IMG/VR virus record: IMGVR_UViG_3300042939_000219
Location: 1-36,050 of that record
Reading direction: 5' to 3' (one strand)
From: a virus
Length of the DNA: 36,050 bases
The notes under the pieces were generated by a model that saw nothing but the letters and a program-made list of their open reading frames with translations, was not told where the DNA came from and ran no database searches. A program made the position numbers and the translations under genes. This document shows, one piece after another, positions 30,593 to 36,050 of the stretch (within the stretch, counting starts at the first letter, position 1; every line of letters begins with the position of its first letter).

Positions 30593-31446
30593 AGATCCTC
30601 CTCCTTGAGTTTCACGGCGGCCGCAAGTGCGGCGGCTTCCTTGGGCGTGCGATACGGGGCCGGGGCGTACTGCTCACGCCATGCCTTCGGCGGCGGCTTG
30701 TCATCGGGCCGGCGGCCAGGCTCACGATGCGTCCCGCCACGGTCCTGGCACTTGCTCAGCCACACCGTGGTGAGCCAGCGTCGCCAGTTCGACTTACGTG
30801 CCTTCTTGGGGTTCGCCTTGAGCCACTGGTTGGCCTTGGCGAGTTCAACGGGAAGGTCAGCCGCCGGGTAAGCCTGTGACCATTCCGCATGGTCAGCGTC
30901 GGTGATTCCCTCCCAGCCTGATTCCGCACTCCACCGAAGCGGATCGGCAGGCTTCGAGCACCGCCGCCGCAGCGGCGTGCTCGGAGCATCCAAAGGATTA
31001 GAGGTAGAAGGAATAAAGGTAGAAGGATTAAAGGCGCAAGAAGCCGGGGGATTTCCCGGCTCCATCGTTGGATTTCCCGGCTTTGCGTTTTGCTCGGGAA
31101 AAAAGATGGTTTCCGCCGATTCATCGGGCGGCGGCAGCCCTTCGTCACGCTCGTCGGGGTGACACCGCTGGTGCTCCCCGAAAGTCGGGATCTCAAGCAC
31201 CTTCACGTCGCCCGATTCGTAGGCTCGGACGAAGCCCCTGTCGGCCAGCTGCTTGAGCAGGCAGACGATGTCGCAGTTGTCGTATGGGAAGAGCTCTGCC
31301 TTGATACGCAGCGGGCGGTACTCCATCCGCCCCTGGCTGTCGGCAAGCGTCCAGAGCCCGACGAAGAGCAGACGAGCCATCGGCTCGCACTCGGCCAGGT
31401 ACTCGTTCTTGAAGAACGACGGCTTGATGCTACGGGTGCGGGCCAC
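30589..31446 (-). CDS. Replication initiation protein, O / DnaT-like
   Basis: A 285-residue protein from a GTG with AGGAGG six bases upstream. The N-terminal winged-helix-like part reads RTRSIKPSFFKNEYLAECEPMARLLFVGLWTLADSQGRM and RAYESGDVKVLEIPTFGEHQRCHPDE, as in phage replisome organisers. A Pro/Ser linker follows, then a DnaT-like C-terminal domain (WSQAYPAADLPVELAKANQWLKANPKKARKSNWRRWLTTVWLSK). It would bind the origin and load the host helicase. The Pro/Ser linker (about 130-165) may hold the origin iterons in DNA form; none is obvious by eye. Confidence 0.8.
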   Translation of the reverse strand: MARTRSIKPSFFKNEYLAECEPMARLLFVGLWTLADSQGRMEYRPLRIKAELFPYDNCDIVCLLKQLADRGFVRAYESGDVKVLEIPTFGEHQRCHPDERDEGLPPPDESAETIFFPEQNAKPGNPTMEPGNPPASCAFNPSTFIPSTSNPLDAPSTPLRRRCSKPADPLRWSAESGWEGITDADHAEWSQAYPAADLPVELAKANQWLKANPKKARKSNWRRWLTTVWLSKCQDRGGTHREPGRRPDDKPPPKAWREQYAPAPYRTPKEAAALAAAVKLKEEDL

Positions 31447-31960
31447 AAGCCACCTCCTGGCACTCGTGAACTCGGGCACCAGCGACTTCGCAGAGAAAGA
31501 TTTCGGCCGGCACAAGCCTGCCTACAGTGACGTTGCGCTGTTCGTACTTTTGCTGCTCAACAGCGCGGAAGTCTTCAATGCGAATCGCGGCCTCGTAGCC
31601 TTCGCCGTGCGCCCATCTACGCAATTCGCCGATCTGGCATGTGTACAGCGTGTGCGTGTCGTTAAAGGCGTACGCCAGCCGCGTGCGGTCGGAATAGTGG
31701 TACAGCCAGCCATTAACTCCGTTGCGGATGTCGCTCCACGTCTCAATGAACAAGTTGCCTGTGTGCCTGGCCTCTGCCTTCAGTTCGACCTCAATGGCGT
31801 CTTGGTGCCTGCAGCTAGCCAACCACCTGTCTCCGTACCGGTGCTGAGTCTGAATGTTTTCAGGAACCGGCCGCACCGTGTAACCGCATGGCAATTGCGT
31901 CTGCAAAAACGGAAAAACCCACGACGCTGCGTACCGGGCCACCTTTTCAGAGTCGTTCAT
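31430..31960 (-). CDS. Putative PD-(D/E)XK-type nuclease
   Basis: A 176-residue protein. Asp44 (RYGDRW) and E59-L-K61 (EVELKAE), fifteen residues apart, form a plausible PD-(D/E)XK core, with the following FIETWSD strand. The remainder (GWLYHYSDRTRLAYAF) is beta-rich. It starts 14 bp inside the methyltransferase end with AAGGACGC upstream. It could be the exonuclease partner of RecT or a phage resolvase. Family is not certain, and an inactive protein is possible. Confidence 0.55.
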   Translation of the reverse strand: MNDSEKVARYAASWVFPFLQTQLPCGYTVRPVPENIQTQHRYGDRWLASCRHQDAIEVELKAEARHTGNLFIETWSDIRNGVNGWLYHYSDRTRLAYAFNDTHTLYTCQIGELRRWAHGEGYEAAIRIEDFRAVEQQKYEQRNVTVGRLVPAEIFLCEVAGARVHECQEVACGPHP

Positions 31961-33011
31961 CGAAAAGCGTCCTTGCTACTTCGTTGCCGTACACCATCCA
32001 GTTTTGAACGGTTTCACGCCCGTAGAGCTCGAGGTACGGGCCGTGACTGACTGACTCAACTAGCGACCGTACATCTCGCGGCTTCTTACTGTGCGCCGTT
32101 CGGTCAAACTGCCCCCACGACATGCAGTCGCGCCGGCGAAACTCTGGCTTCCCACGAATGCCAAGCAGCATGAACTCGTGCGAAACACGCCAGTAATTAC
32201 CGATCCCCATTTGCGGCTTGACCCAAACGAAGCACGACTTGTACTCAAAGCCCCACGCTTCAATAACGCGCTTGGCGTCAAACAGGAATGCGTTGGTTGT
32301 CCACAGGTGCAGGTGGCAATCATCTGCGGCCAGCTGCGCTACAGGCTCTTCGCAAATCTCGTCAACGGTCATCGTGGACTTGTACTCGTTCTCGACGTTC
32401 GCCCTGGTTGCTTTGTTGCTGTAGGCCCACGGCGGATCTGCATAGATGCAGCCGTACCGCAGGCCACGCTGCACGAGTTCGCCCAGGTCGCTAACAGCAC
32501 CAGACTCGTACTCATCAATGCTAGGCTCGACTGCTTCCGGCTTCAGTTTTGCGGCCAACTTGAGCGCGGCTGACTGCGTCATCTCATCGCCGGCCTCACG
32601 GCACGAGGCAATCCACGCCTCAAACTGCTCCTCTGGCAGCTGAGCGATTTTCTGAAAGCGGCTGGACTGCATGTGAGTAAGCCCGAGAGAACCAACTAAC
32701 ACGCTGTTAGTTGATTTTCTGTCGCCGCCGCGACCGCCAGTAATCTCTGGCAGCATTGCCCCAAGTTGACGCTCGGCTCGACGCACAATCTCCATTCCCT
32801 CAAGCACGGCCTCGGCCCCAACGTCACGCCGAGACTTAGCCAGCCTGACGGCGGCCTCGCCAACGTCACGCACCGTCTTCAAGTCTTCAACAGTGACCGC
32901 CTCTGCCAGCTGCCGCCTGGCGGCCGAGCAGAGAGCGATCACCTTGTCTTTTGTGTTGTCCATTTGTGTGCCTGTTGCGTCAGCGAACTGTCGGCAGCGG
33001 AACTGCGGCAT
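31947..33011 (-). CDS. MT-A70-family N6-adenine DNA methyltransferase
   Basis: A 354-residue protein. The C-terminal half has the DPPW catalytic motif (192-195, CIYADPPWAYSNK), HLHLWTTNAFLFDA (about 233-246), FVWVKPQMGIGNYWR and PYLELYGRE, as in MT-A70-like phage enzymes. Residues 20-160 are helical and resemble ParB/DUF3102-like regions (EIVRRAERQLGAMLPEI). It likely methylates adenine to protect phage DNA from restriction. The ATG at 33011 has AAGGAGG seven bases upstream. Confidence 0.9.
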   Translation of the reverse strand: MPQFRCRQFADATGTQMDNTKDKVIALCSAARRQLAEAVTVEDLKTVRDVGEAAVRLAKSRRDVGAEAVLEGMEIVRRAERQLGAMLPEITGGRGGDRKSTNSVLVGSLGLTHMQSSRFQKIAQLPEEQFEAWIASCREAGDEMTQSAALKLAAKLKPEAVEPSIDEYESGAVSDLGELVQRGLRYGCIYADPPWAYSNKATRANVENEYKSTMTVDEICEEPVAQLAADDCHLHLWTTNAFLFDAKRVIEAWGFEYKSCFVWVKPQMGIGNYWRVSHEFMLLGIRGKPEFRRRDCMSWGQFDRTAHSKKPRDVRSLVESVSHGPYLELYGRETVQNWMVYGNEVARTLFDERL

Positions 33012-33064
33012 ACGTGTGCCTCCTTGCGTTGTTTTCTGAACCAGCAGCTACCGTGGCGCACGCG

Positions 33065-33619
33065 TCAAGCTAGCGCCTCGGCGGATGGCTGATCGTCTTC
33101 GCGTAGCCGTGGGTGCGGGCACGCCAAGAAAATTACCGTCATGAGGTAGGCCAACTTGCAGGCGGCTTTGGCTGCGTACTCAACGTCGCCGGCCTTCACG
33201 GCATTGAGGTATGTCGCTGCCCACACGGCGGCGTTGCTCACCATGAGGCACGGCACCAGCCCGTATCCGGTTTCTGGCGGCACGTTGGCCCAGCCGCTTG
33301 GCTGCATCCAATCGCGCCCCGTGGCAAACGCGACGAGCATGTGGTCGAACAACGCAACCGCTGGCCAACCGCACTCGCGGTAGCCGCTTTGAGCGAGCAG
33401 CTTGCGGCACCGCTCTTTTGTCTGCATCGCTGTCAAGTTGTCGCTCGCGTCGATCATGACGTTGCCATCGACGCTGGCGACCGGCTCAAGCAACCGCTCT
33501 TCGGCAGCCTCGAACCAGTTCGGTTCTTGCACTACAAAGTCGTTCGCCGCTGCAATCGGCTTCGGTTCCGCCGGCACCGCCACCAAACGCTCAAGCACTT
33601 GTCGTGCAAACTCGTTCAT
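33065..33619 (-). CDS. Hypothetical early protein
   Basis: A 184-residue protein of unknown family. It has an acidic linker around 35-55 and a helical core (ERCRKLLAQSGYRECGWPAVALFDHMLVAFATGRDW) that then runs into a hydrophobic helix (AAYLTMVIFLACP-type, LAYLMTVIFLACP). The ATG has the motif ACACGAAAGGA nine bases upstream, shared with the recT and 89-residue genes. Its function cannot be read; membrane association of the tail is possible. Confidence 0.6.
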   Translation of the reverse strand: MNEFARQVLERLVAVPAEPKPIAAANDFVVQEPNWFEAAEERLLEPVASVDGNVMIDASDNLTAMQTKERCRKLLAQSGYRECGWPAVALFDHMLVAFATGRDWMQPSGWANVPPETGYGLVPCLMVSNAAVWAATYLNAVKAGDVEYAAKAACKLAYLMTVIFLACPHPRLREDDQPSAEALA

Positions 33620-33783
33620 GGTCACGCATCCTTTCGTGTGTATTGGCCCCGTGACGTGGGGCACTCGGTCGCATCACCCTGGGAGGTAGGGCTGCGACTG
33701 CCGGCGTTGGTCCGCACTGGGCCGGCTTTACGGGCGGATGCAGCCGAAGAAGGAGGCCGCTCGGGCAACCGCGTGCCGCTGGT
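33620..33783. other. Intergenic region between two early genes
   Basis: A 164-bp gap holding the 33619 gene leader, the ACACGAAAGGA motif at 33629-33639, and a small GCCCC-ACGTCAC-GGGGC hairpin on the - strand (about 33647-33663). No clear promoter or terminator appears. A tRNA-like GTTGCCCGAGCGGCC stretch lacks T-loop and acceptor. Confidence 0.4.
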
Positions 33784-34044
33784 TCAGTCGCTCGCCTCCG
33801 GTGGTGGCTGAAACGTCGGCGGGCTGTAGCGTTGCGGCGGCTCGTACTTGTGCAGCCGCTCGGTCAGATCCGCGATGACTCGCTCGTAGTAGTGACGCTG
33901 GCGGTCAACGTTCGCCTGCATGTGCTCAAGCTGCTTCACAAAGTCGGCCATCCGCGTGCGGCCAGCGTTTTCAAGAAACACGACCACGTCCGTGAGCGTG
34001 AACGACAGCGGCTCGTCGCCGTACCGAATAGTGCGGCTTCTCAT
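33784..34044 (-). CDS. Small coiled-coil hypothetical protein
   Basis: An 86-residue protein whose start overlaps the recT stop by four bases. The first part is beta-like (RTIRYGDEPLSFTLTDVVVFLEN); the middle is a coiled coil (FVKQLEHMQANVDRQRHYYERVIADLTERLHKY, about 35-67) and the tail is Pro-rich. It may bind RecT or serve as a small early accessory. No family recognised. Confidence 0.6.
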   Translation of the reverse strand: MRSRTIRYGDEPLSFTLTDVVVFLENAGRTRMADFVKQLEHMQANVDRQRHYYERVIADLTERLHKYEPPQRYSPPTFQPPPEASD

Positions 34045-34703
34045 GCCGTCACCTCGTGCTCGGCGACCTCGTGCTGGAACTCCTGCCCGTTGTCTTCGGC
34101 CTCAATGGTGCGGGCCGGCAGCCTTGGCTGATGCACCGTGGCGTGATTGACCGTGACGTTCACAGCCGGACGCATACGGTCGGCTTCGTCTGGGTCAACG
34201 ATCCCAGAGAACCCGAAGGCGTAGCGGATGGCTTGGATGGCGGCCTTGTGGCGAAGCATCCGAGCGGGCCACTTTTTCCACGGCTCAGTTCCTTGGCGGC
34301 ACTCAGCCAGGTACTCCGTGACTTCGACTGGGTGGCTCCGGTCCTTGCGATGCACCTGGGCCGTGATGGCCACCAACTGCCCGTCCTCGCTCAGCCGGTC
34401 CACGAACGTGATGCCGTCATAGGCAGCGTGGTTGTTGGCCATCGTCATCCAGCCGTCGATGCCGACGATGGGCTGAATGCCGCCGCCCCTTGTTGGGAAG
34501 GCGTAGATCTCCTTCGTCACTGGGTTCAGCCCGTACTCGTTGGCCACCAGCAGGAAGGCAGCGAACTGCTCCTTAGTGGCCTTGTCGCACCCGCAGGTGG
34601 CCCGCACCGTTTGCTCGAAGGCGGCCGGCTCCATGCCGAACTTTGTGGCCATCGACAGCAGGATGCTCTTGCGGTCGGTCGTGTTTGCAATCGTCGTGCT
34701 CAT
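34041..34703 (-). CDS. recT: RecT-type single-strand annealing protein
   Basis: A 220-residue protein; the core FAAFLLVANEYGLNPVTKEIYAFPTRGGGIQPIVGIDGWMTMANNH (about 43-90) and AVEVTEYLAECRQGTEPWKKWPARMLRHKAAIQAIRYAFGFSG-like region define the RecT/Bet annealase family. It anneals complementary strands during phage recombination and replication. The start at ATG 34701-34703 has GAAAGGA six bases upstream; the earlier frame in the leader is not conserved. An exonuclease partner is not obvious, although the 31430 protein is a candidate. The leader carries repeated AGGACGC. Confidence 0.9.
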   Translation of the reverse strand: MSTTIANTTDRKSILLSMATKFGMEPAAFEQTVRATCGCDKATKEQFAAFLLVANEYGLNPVTKEIYAFPTRGGGIQPIVGIDGWMTMANNHAAYDGITFVDRLSEDGQLVAITAQVHRKDRSHPVEVTEYLAECRQGTEPWKKWPARMLRHKAAIQAIRYAFGFSGIVDPDEADRMRPAVNVTVNHATVHQPRLPARTIEAEDNGQEFQHEVAEHEVTA

Positions 34704-34931
34704 CTCGCGTCCTTTCGTGTCTGCGTCCTTTTGAAAATCCCGCTCGGCGTCCTGCGTTGCGGGTGGTTCGTGCGTCCTTGCTCTGGCGTCTCCGACGCCA
34801 CTCCTTCCACCGATTGACTCCTTCTTGCGGCGGTCCTGTACGTGCGTTCCTTTGTGAAGGTGGGGCAAAAACGTAAACGGGGGGGGGGGGGGGGGGCCAA
34901 CCCAGTTCCGGTTGGCCCGGGTTTTTTTGGG
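34704..34931. other. Leader of recT with repeated Shine-Dalgarno-like motifs
   Basis: This 228-bp gap holds AGGACGC on the - strand at 34707, 34723, 34747 and 34772 (spacing 16, 24, 25), a relaxed AGGAACGC at 34844 and a TGGCGTC-TCC-GACGCCA hairpin (34784-34800). It also carries an 18-base G run (34879-34896). No clear promoter is visible; it may be an RNA leader controlling RecT output. Confidence 0.6.
34879..34928 (+). terminator. G18 tract, 9-bp hairpin and T7 run
   Basis: An 18-base G run runs into GGGCCAACC-CAGTTCC-GGTTGGCCC (34894-34918) followed by GGG and TTTTTTT (34922-34928). The T tract is on the + strand, so it would stop rightward transcription; the leftward genes would read it as A7 before the hairpin. 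It could block antisense reading into the control region. The long G run also slows polymerase or may be an assembly artefact. Confidence 0.55.
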
Positions 34932-35201
34932 TCAGTACGGGGTGTTATGGGCGGCCGTCACGGCATGGTGGACGTTGCCAACGTCGGGCACATGCCGCCG
35001 CACGTGATACGTGTCCTCGGTCAGCACCTCGACCACGACGCCCGCGAGCGTCTGGCCATTCTCGATCCAGCGGATGCGGTCGCCGACCGCGTAGGTCGTG
35101 TGCAGCTGCCCGTTTCGCAGCGTCGTGACGCCGCTCGAGACGGTGTGCTCGGGCATTCCAGCGACGGCGGCGAGGTACTCGTTGTGATGCGGATCAGTCA
35201 T
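34932..35201 (-). CDS. Small SH3-like early protein
   Basis: An 89-residue protein. Its central part GDRIRWIENGQTLAGVVVEVLTEDTYHVRR (about 38-67) looks like a KOW/SH3-like beta barrel. The ATG (35199-35201) has the ACACGAAAGGA motif seven bases upstream and a promoter-like pair 28-55 nt upstream. It is the first gene of the leftward early operon. Nucleic-acid binding is a guess. Confidence 0.65.
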   Translation of the reverse strand: MTDPHHNEYLAAVAGMPEHTVSSGVTTLRNGQLHTTYAVGDRIRWIENGQTLAGVVVEVLTEDTYHVRRHVPDVGNVHHAVTAAHNTPY

Positions 35202-35228
35202 GGCGATTTCCTTTCGTGTTGGTGGCGA

Positions 35229-35256
35229 ACTATACCGATGTTCAGTGATGCGCCAA
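35229..35256 (-). promoter_or_regulatory. Candidate early promoter for the leftward operon
   Basis: Read on the - strand, TTGGCG (35251-35256) and TATAGT (35229-35234) are separated by 16 bp and lie just before the 89-residue early gene. The -10 box matches the sigma-70 consensus at five of six bases and the -35 at four. It is the best promoter candidate for the recT-replication genes. Activity is unproven. Confidence 0.55.
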
Positions 35257-35326
35257 GGGGGCGGACCAACAAAATGAGGGGAGTCGAAACTGTGTACACC
35301 AACCAACTGTGCCGCTGTCGCTAGCG

Positions 35327-35407
35327 TTAGTTCATGCCACCAAATTGCCCGGCGGCAAGAATGCGAACGACCACCAGCACAAGCTCGATCCAAAGCTCGA
35401 CGTTCAT
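35327..35407 (-). CDS. 26-residue ORF with strong ribosome-binding site
   Basis: MNVELWIELVLVVVRILAAG... is a 26-residue hydrophobic peptide from ATG (35405-35407) to TAA (35327-35329), with GGAG seven bases upstream. It would be a single membrane helix. It lies just downstream of a TTGACA promoter-like pair, so a leader peptide or small membrane protein is possible. Its short length keeps confidence moderate. Confidence 0.5.
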   Translation of the reverse strand: MNVELWIELVLVVVRILAAGQFGGMN

Positions 35408-35454
35408 CTCAGCACTCCGTTGCGGATGACAGGTGCCACCCAACGACGGGCGGC

Positions 35455-35484
35455 ATACTAGTGCTATCGTTAGTTCCCTGTCAA
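35455..35484 (-). promoter_or_regulatory. Candidate promoter with operator-like repeat in the spacer
   Basis: On the - strand, a perfect TTGACA (35479-35484) and TAGTAT (35455-35460) are 18 bp apart and face the 26-residue ORF. The spacer contains GAACTAACGATAGC; a near-copy GAACTAACGCTAGC occurs about 143 bp downstream on that strand, at 35320-35333, over the ORF stop. A repressor could use the pair. Confidence 0.5.
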
Positions 35485-35517
35485 CGGCAGTCTGGAAAAA
35501 AACTTTGGCGGCAAGGA

Positions 35518-35763
35518 CTACCTAGATTTCCGGCGTTTCGGTGCTGCCGGCTTGGTGTCCCGCTTGCCCACGCTGCGGCTGGTCAGGTCCGAGCGCAGGG
35601 CTTTGGCGGCGGCGGCCTTCACGAGCCACGCCCGCTCGCCTGCCTTCCAGCCCTCGAGCTCCCCACGGCCCAGGAGCAGGCGTATCCAGCCGGCTGTGCA
35701 GCCGGCCAAATCAGCCGCCTCTGAGACCGTCAGCCACTCTTTGTCTGGCGATGCCACAACCAT
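35518..35763 (-). CDS. Excisionase-like MerR/HTH protein
   Basis: An 81-residue protein from ATG 35761-35763. DKEWLTVSEAADLAGCTAGWIRLLLGRGELEGWKAGERAWLV (7-48) is the excisionase-type (HTH_17) DNA-binding domain; the tail is basic (KRDTKPAAPKRRKSR). It would bend att DNA and direct excision, or control the divergent int. An upstream GTG at 35881-35883 gives 121 residues but runs into the int promoter. The ATG has only a weak GGGG upstream. Confidence 0.72.
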   Translation of the reverse strand: MVVASPDKEWLTVSEAADLAGCTAGWIRLLLGRGELEGWKAGERAWLVKAAAAKALRSDLTSRSVGKRDTKPAAPKRRKSR

Positions 35764-35770
35764 GCCCCAG

Positions 35771-35798
35771 ATGCTAACGCCGGGCGAAACGGCGTCAA
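35771..35798 (-). promoter_or_regulatory. Candidate promoter with an inverted repeat within its spacer
   Basis: On the - strand, TTGACG (35793-35798) and TAGCAT (35771-35776) are 16 bp apart. The inverted repeat ACGCCG-N7-CGGCGT (35777-35795) almost exactly spans the spacer. The -10 lies 7 nt before the excisionase ATG, so the mRNA would have hardly any leader. Autorepression by the HTH protein is a guess. Confidence 0.45.
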
Positions 35799-35862
35799 AC
35801 CAACTTCGATTTGCCTGTGCTCCCAGACCGGCCATAAATTCGACCGGAAGCACAGATATCGA

Positions 35863-36050
35863 GCGGAGGGCACTTCGGTTCACGGCTTGTACAGATGTAT
35901 ACTGTCAGCCACTAAAGGAGACTCCGATGACTATACGAGAGTTGCTGATTGAGCGGTACGCCCCGCTGCGTGGATTGAAGGACCGGAGCGTGGTCATATT
36001 CGGCCAGACCGTGGACAGGCTCGAGGAGTTCCTCGGGCGAACCGCCACGC
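35863..36050. repeat. Terminal direct repeat, right copy
   Basis: This is the second copy of bases 1-188, identical except at 35924 (C instead of G at 62). It ends inside integrase. It is redundancy from the circular map, not a second att site as far as the sequence shows. Confidence 0.95.
35927..36050 (+). CDS. int: Integrase, partial copy (start of the gene at 65-985)
   Basis: The first 41 codons of the integrase gene are repeated here and run off the window. The sequence is the same as in 65-188. It is not a separate gene; the full gene is complete at the left end. Confidence 0.93.
   Translation, partial: MTIRELLIERYAPLRGLKDRSVVIFGQTVDRLEEFLGRTAT

Noticed and set aside
33720-33783. tRNA-like sequence on the - strand (GTTGCCCGAGCGGCC)
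   Set aside because: It resembles a D-arm, but no acceptor stem, T-loop GTTCGA or CCA end could be found, so no tRNA is called.
34704-34868. N-terminal extension of recT into its leader
   Set aside because: The frame is open but repetitive and unrelated to RecT proteins, whereas the ATG at 34701-34703 has a good ribosome-binding site and begins the known domain.
1-36050. CRISPR arrays, insertion sequences, rRNA, retron or reverse-transcriptase genes
   Set aside because: I saw no regularly spaced repeats, transposase motifs, rRNA segments or YxDD polymerase motif anywhere on either strand.

Overview
The window is a GC-rich tailed-phage genome read once around. Bases 1-188 recur at 35863-36050 with one mismatch, which is what a linearised circular contig looks like, so the unit genome is about 35,862 bp. 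The phage is temperate: it has a tyrosine integrase and a divergent excisionase-like gene. Morphology is siphovirus of the HK97 type: HK97-like terminase, portal, U35 protease and capsid, a lambda-like G/GT tail chaperone with a -1 frameshift, a tape measure, and no contractile sheath. A Planctomycetes host is inferred from the Cys-rich fibre modules and several small proteins of a kind I associate with Planctomycetes and their phages; no host gene is present to confirm it.

Layout. Only the integrase (65-985) is on the + strand. Everything else is on the - strand, tightly packed with many ATGA/GTGA overlaps, so it is read from high to low coordinates. Control region (35202-35926): excisionase-like gene, a 26-codon ORF, candidate promoters and operator-like repeats. 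Early/replication genes (28290-35201): RecT annealase, a PD-(D/E)XK-like protein, an MT-A70 adenine methyltransferase, a DnaT/O-like replication protein, a LexA-type winged helix without its protease, a DnaN clamp, and a small HTH protein. RusA follows at 27888-28286. Sugar-modification genes (25626-27891): two glycosyltransferases, a SAM methyltransferase and an HTH protein. Lysis-like block (22727-25469): several small membrane proteins, a lipoprotein and a papain-like cysteine peptidase, with no recognisable muramidase or amidase. Fibre/packaging (18185-22723): LamG protein, accessory proteins, an HNH-P-loop kinase fusion, a possible cos region, terS and terL. Head (12084-18179): portal, protease, zinc ribbon, major capsid protein, a glycosyltransferase and connectors. 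Neck and tail (3948-12080), ending in a 779-residue mosaic fibre. Accessory end (1056-3928): HExxH protein, metallophosphoesterase and a MazG-like/Nmad1 protein.

How it works together. Integrase and the excisionase-like protein would set integration and excision. The early operon supplies recombination (RecT, possible nuclease, RusA), replication initiation plus a phage clamp that would recruit the host polymerase, and adenine methylation. Late genes package DNA, build the head and tail, and lyse the cell. Three glycosyltransferases and a methyltransferase suggest glycan modification of virions or host surface. The least conventional parts are the HNH-kinase fusion beside terS, the papain-like candidate lysin, the Cys-rich/autotransporter-repeat/cadherin-like fibre, the repeated Shine-Dalgarno-like leader of recT, and operator-like repeats lying exactly in promoter spacers.
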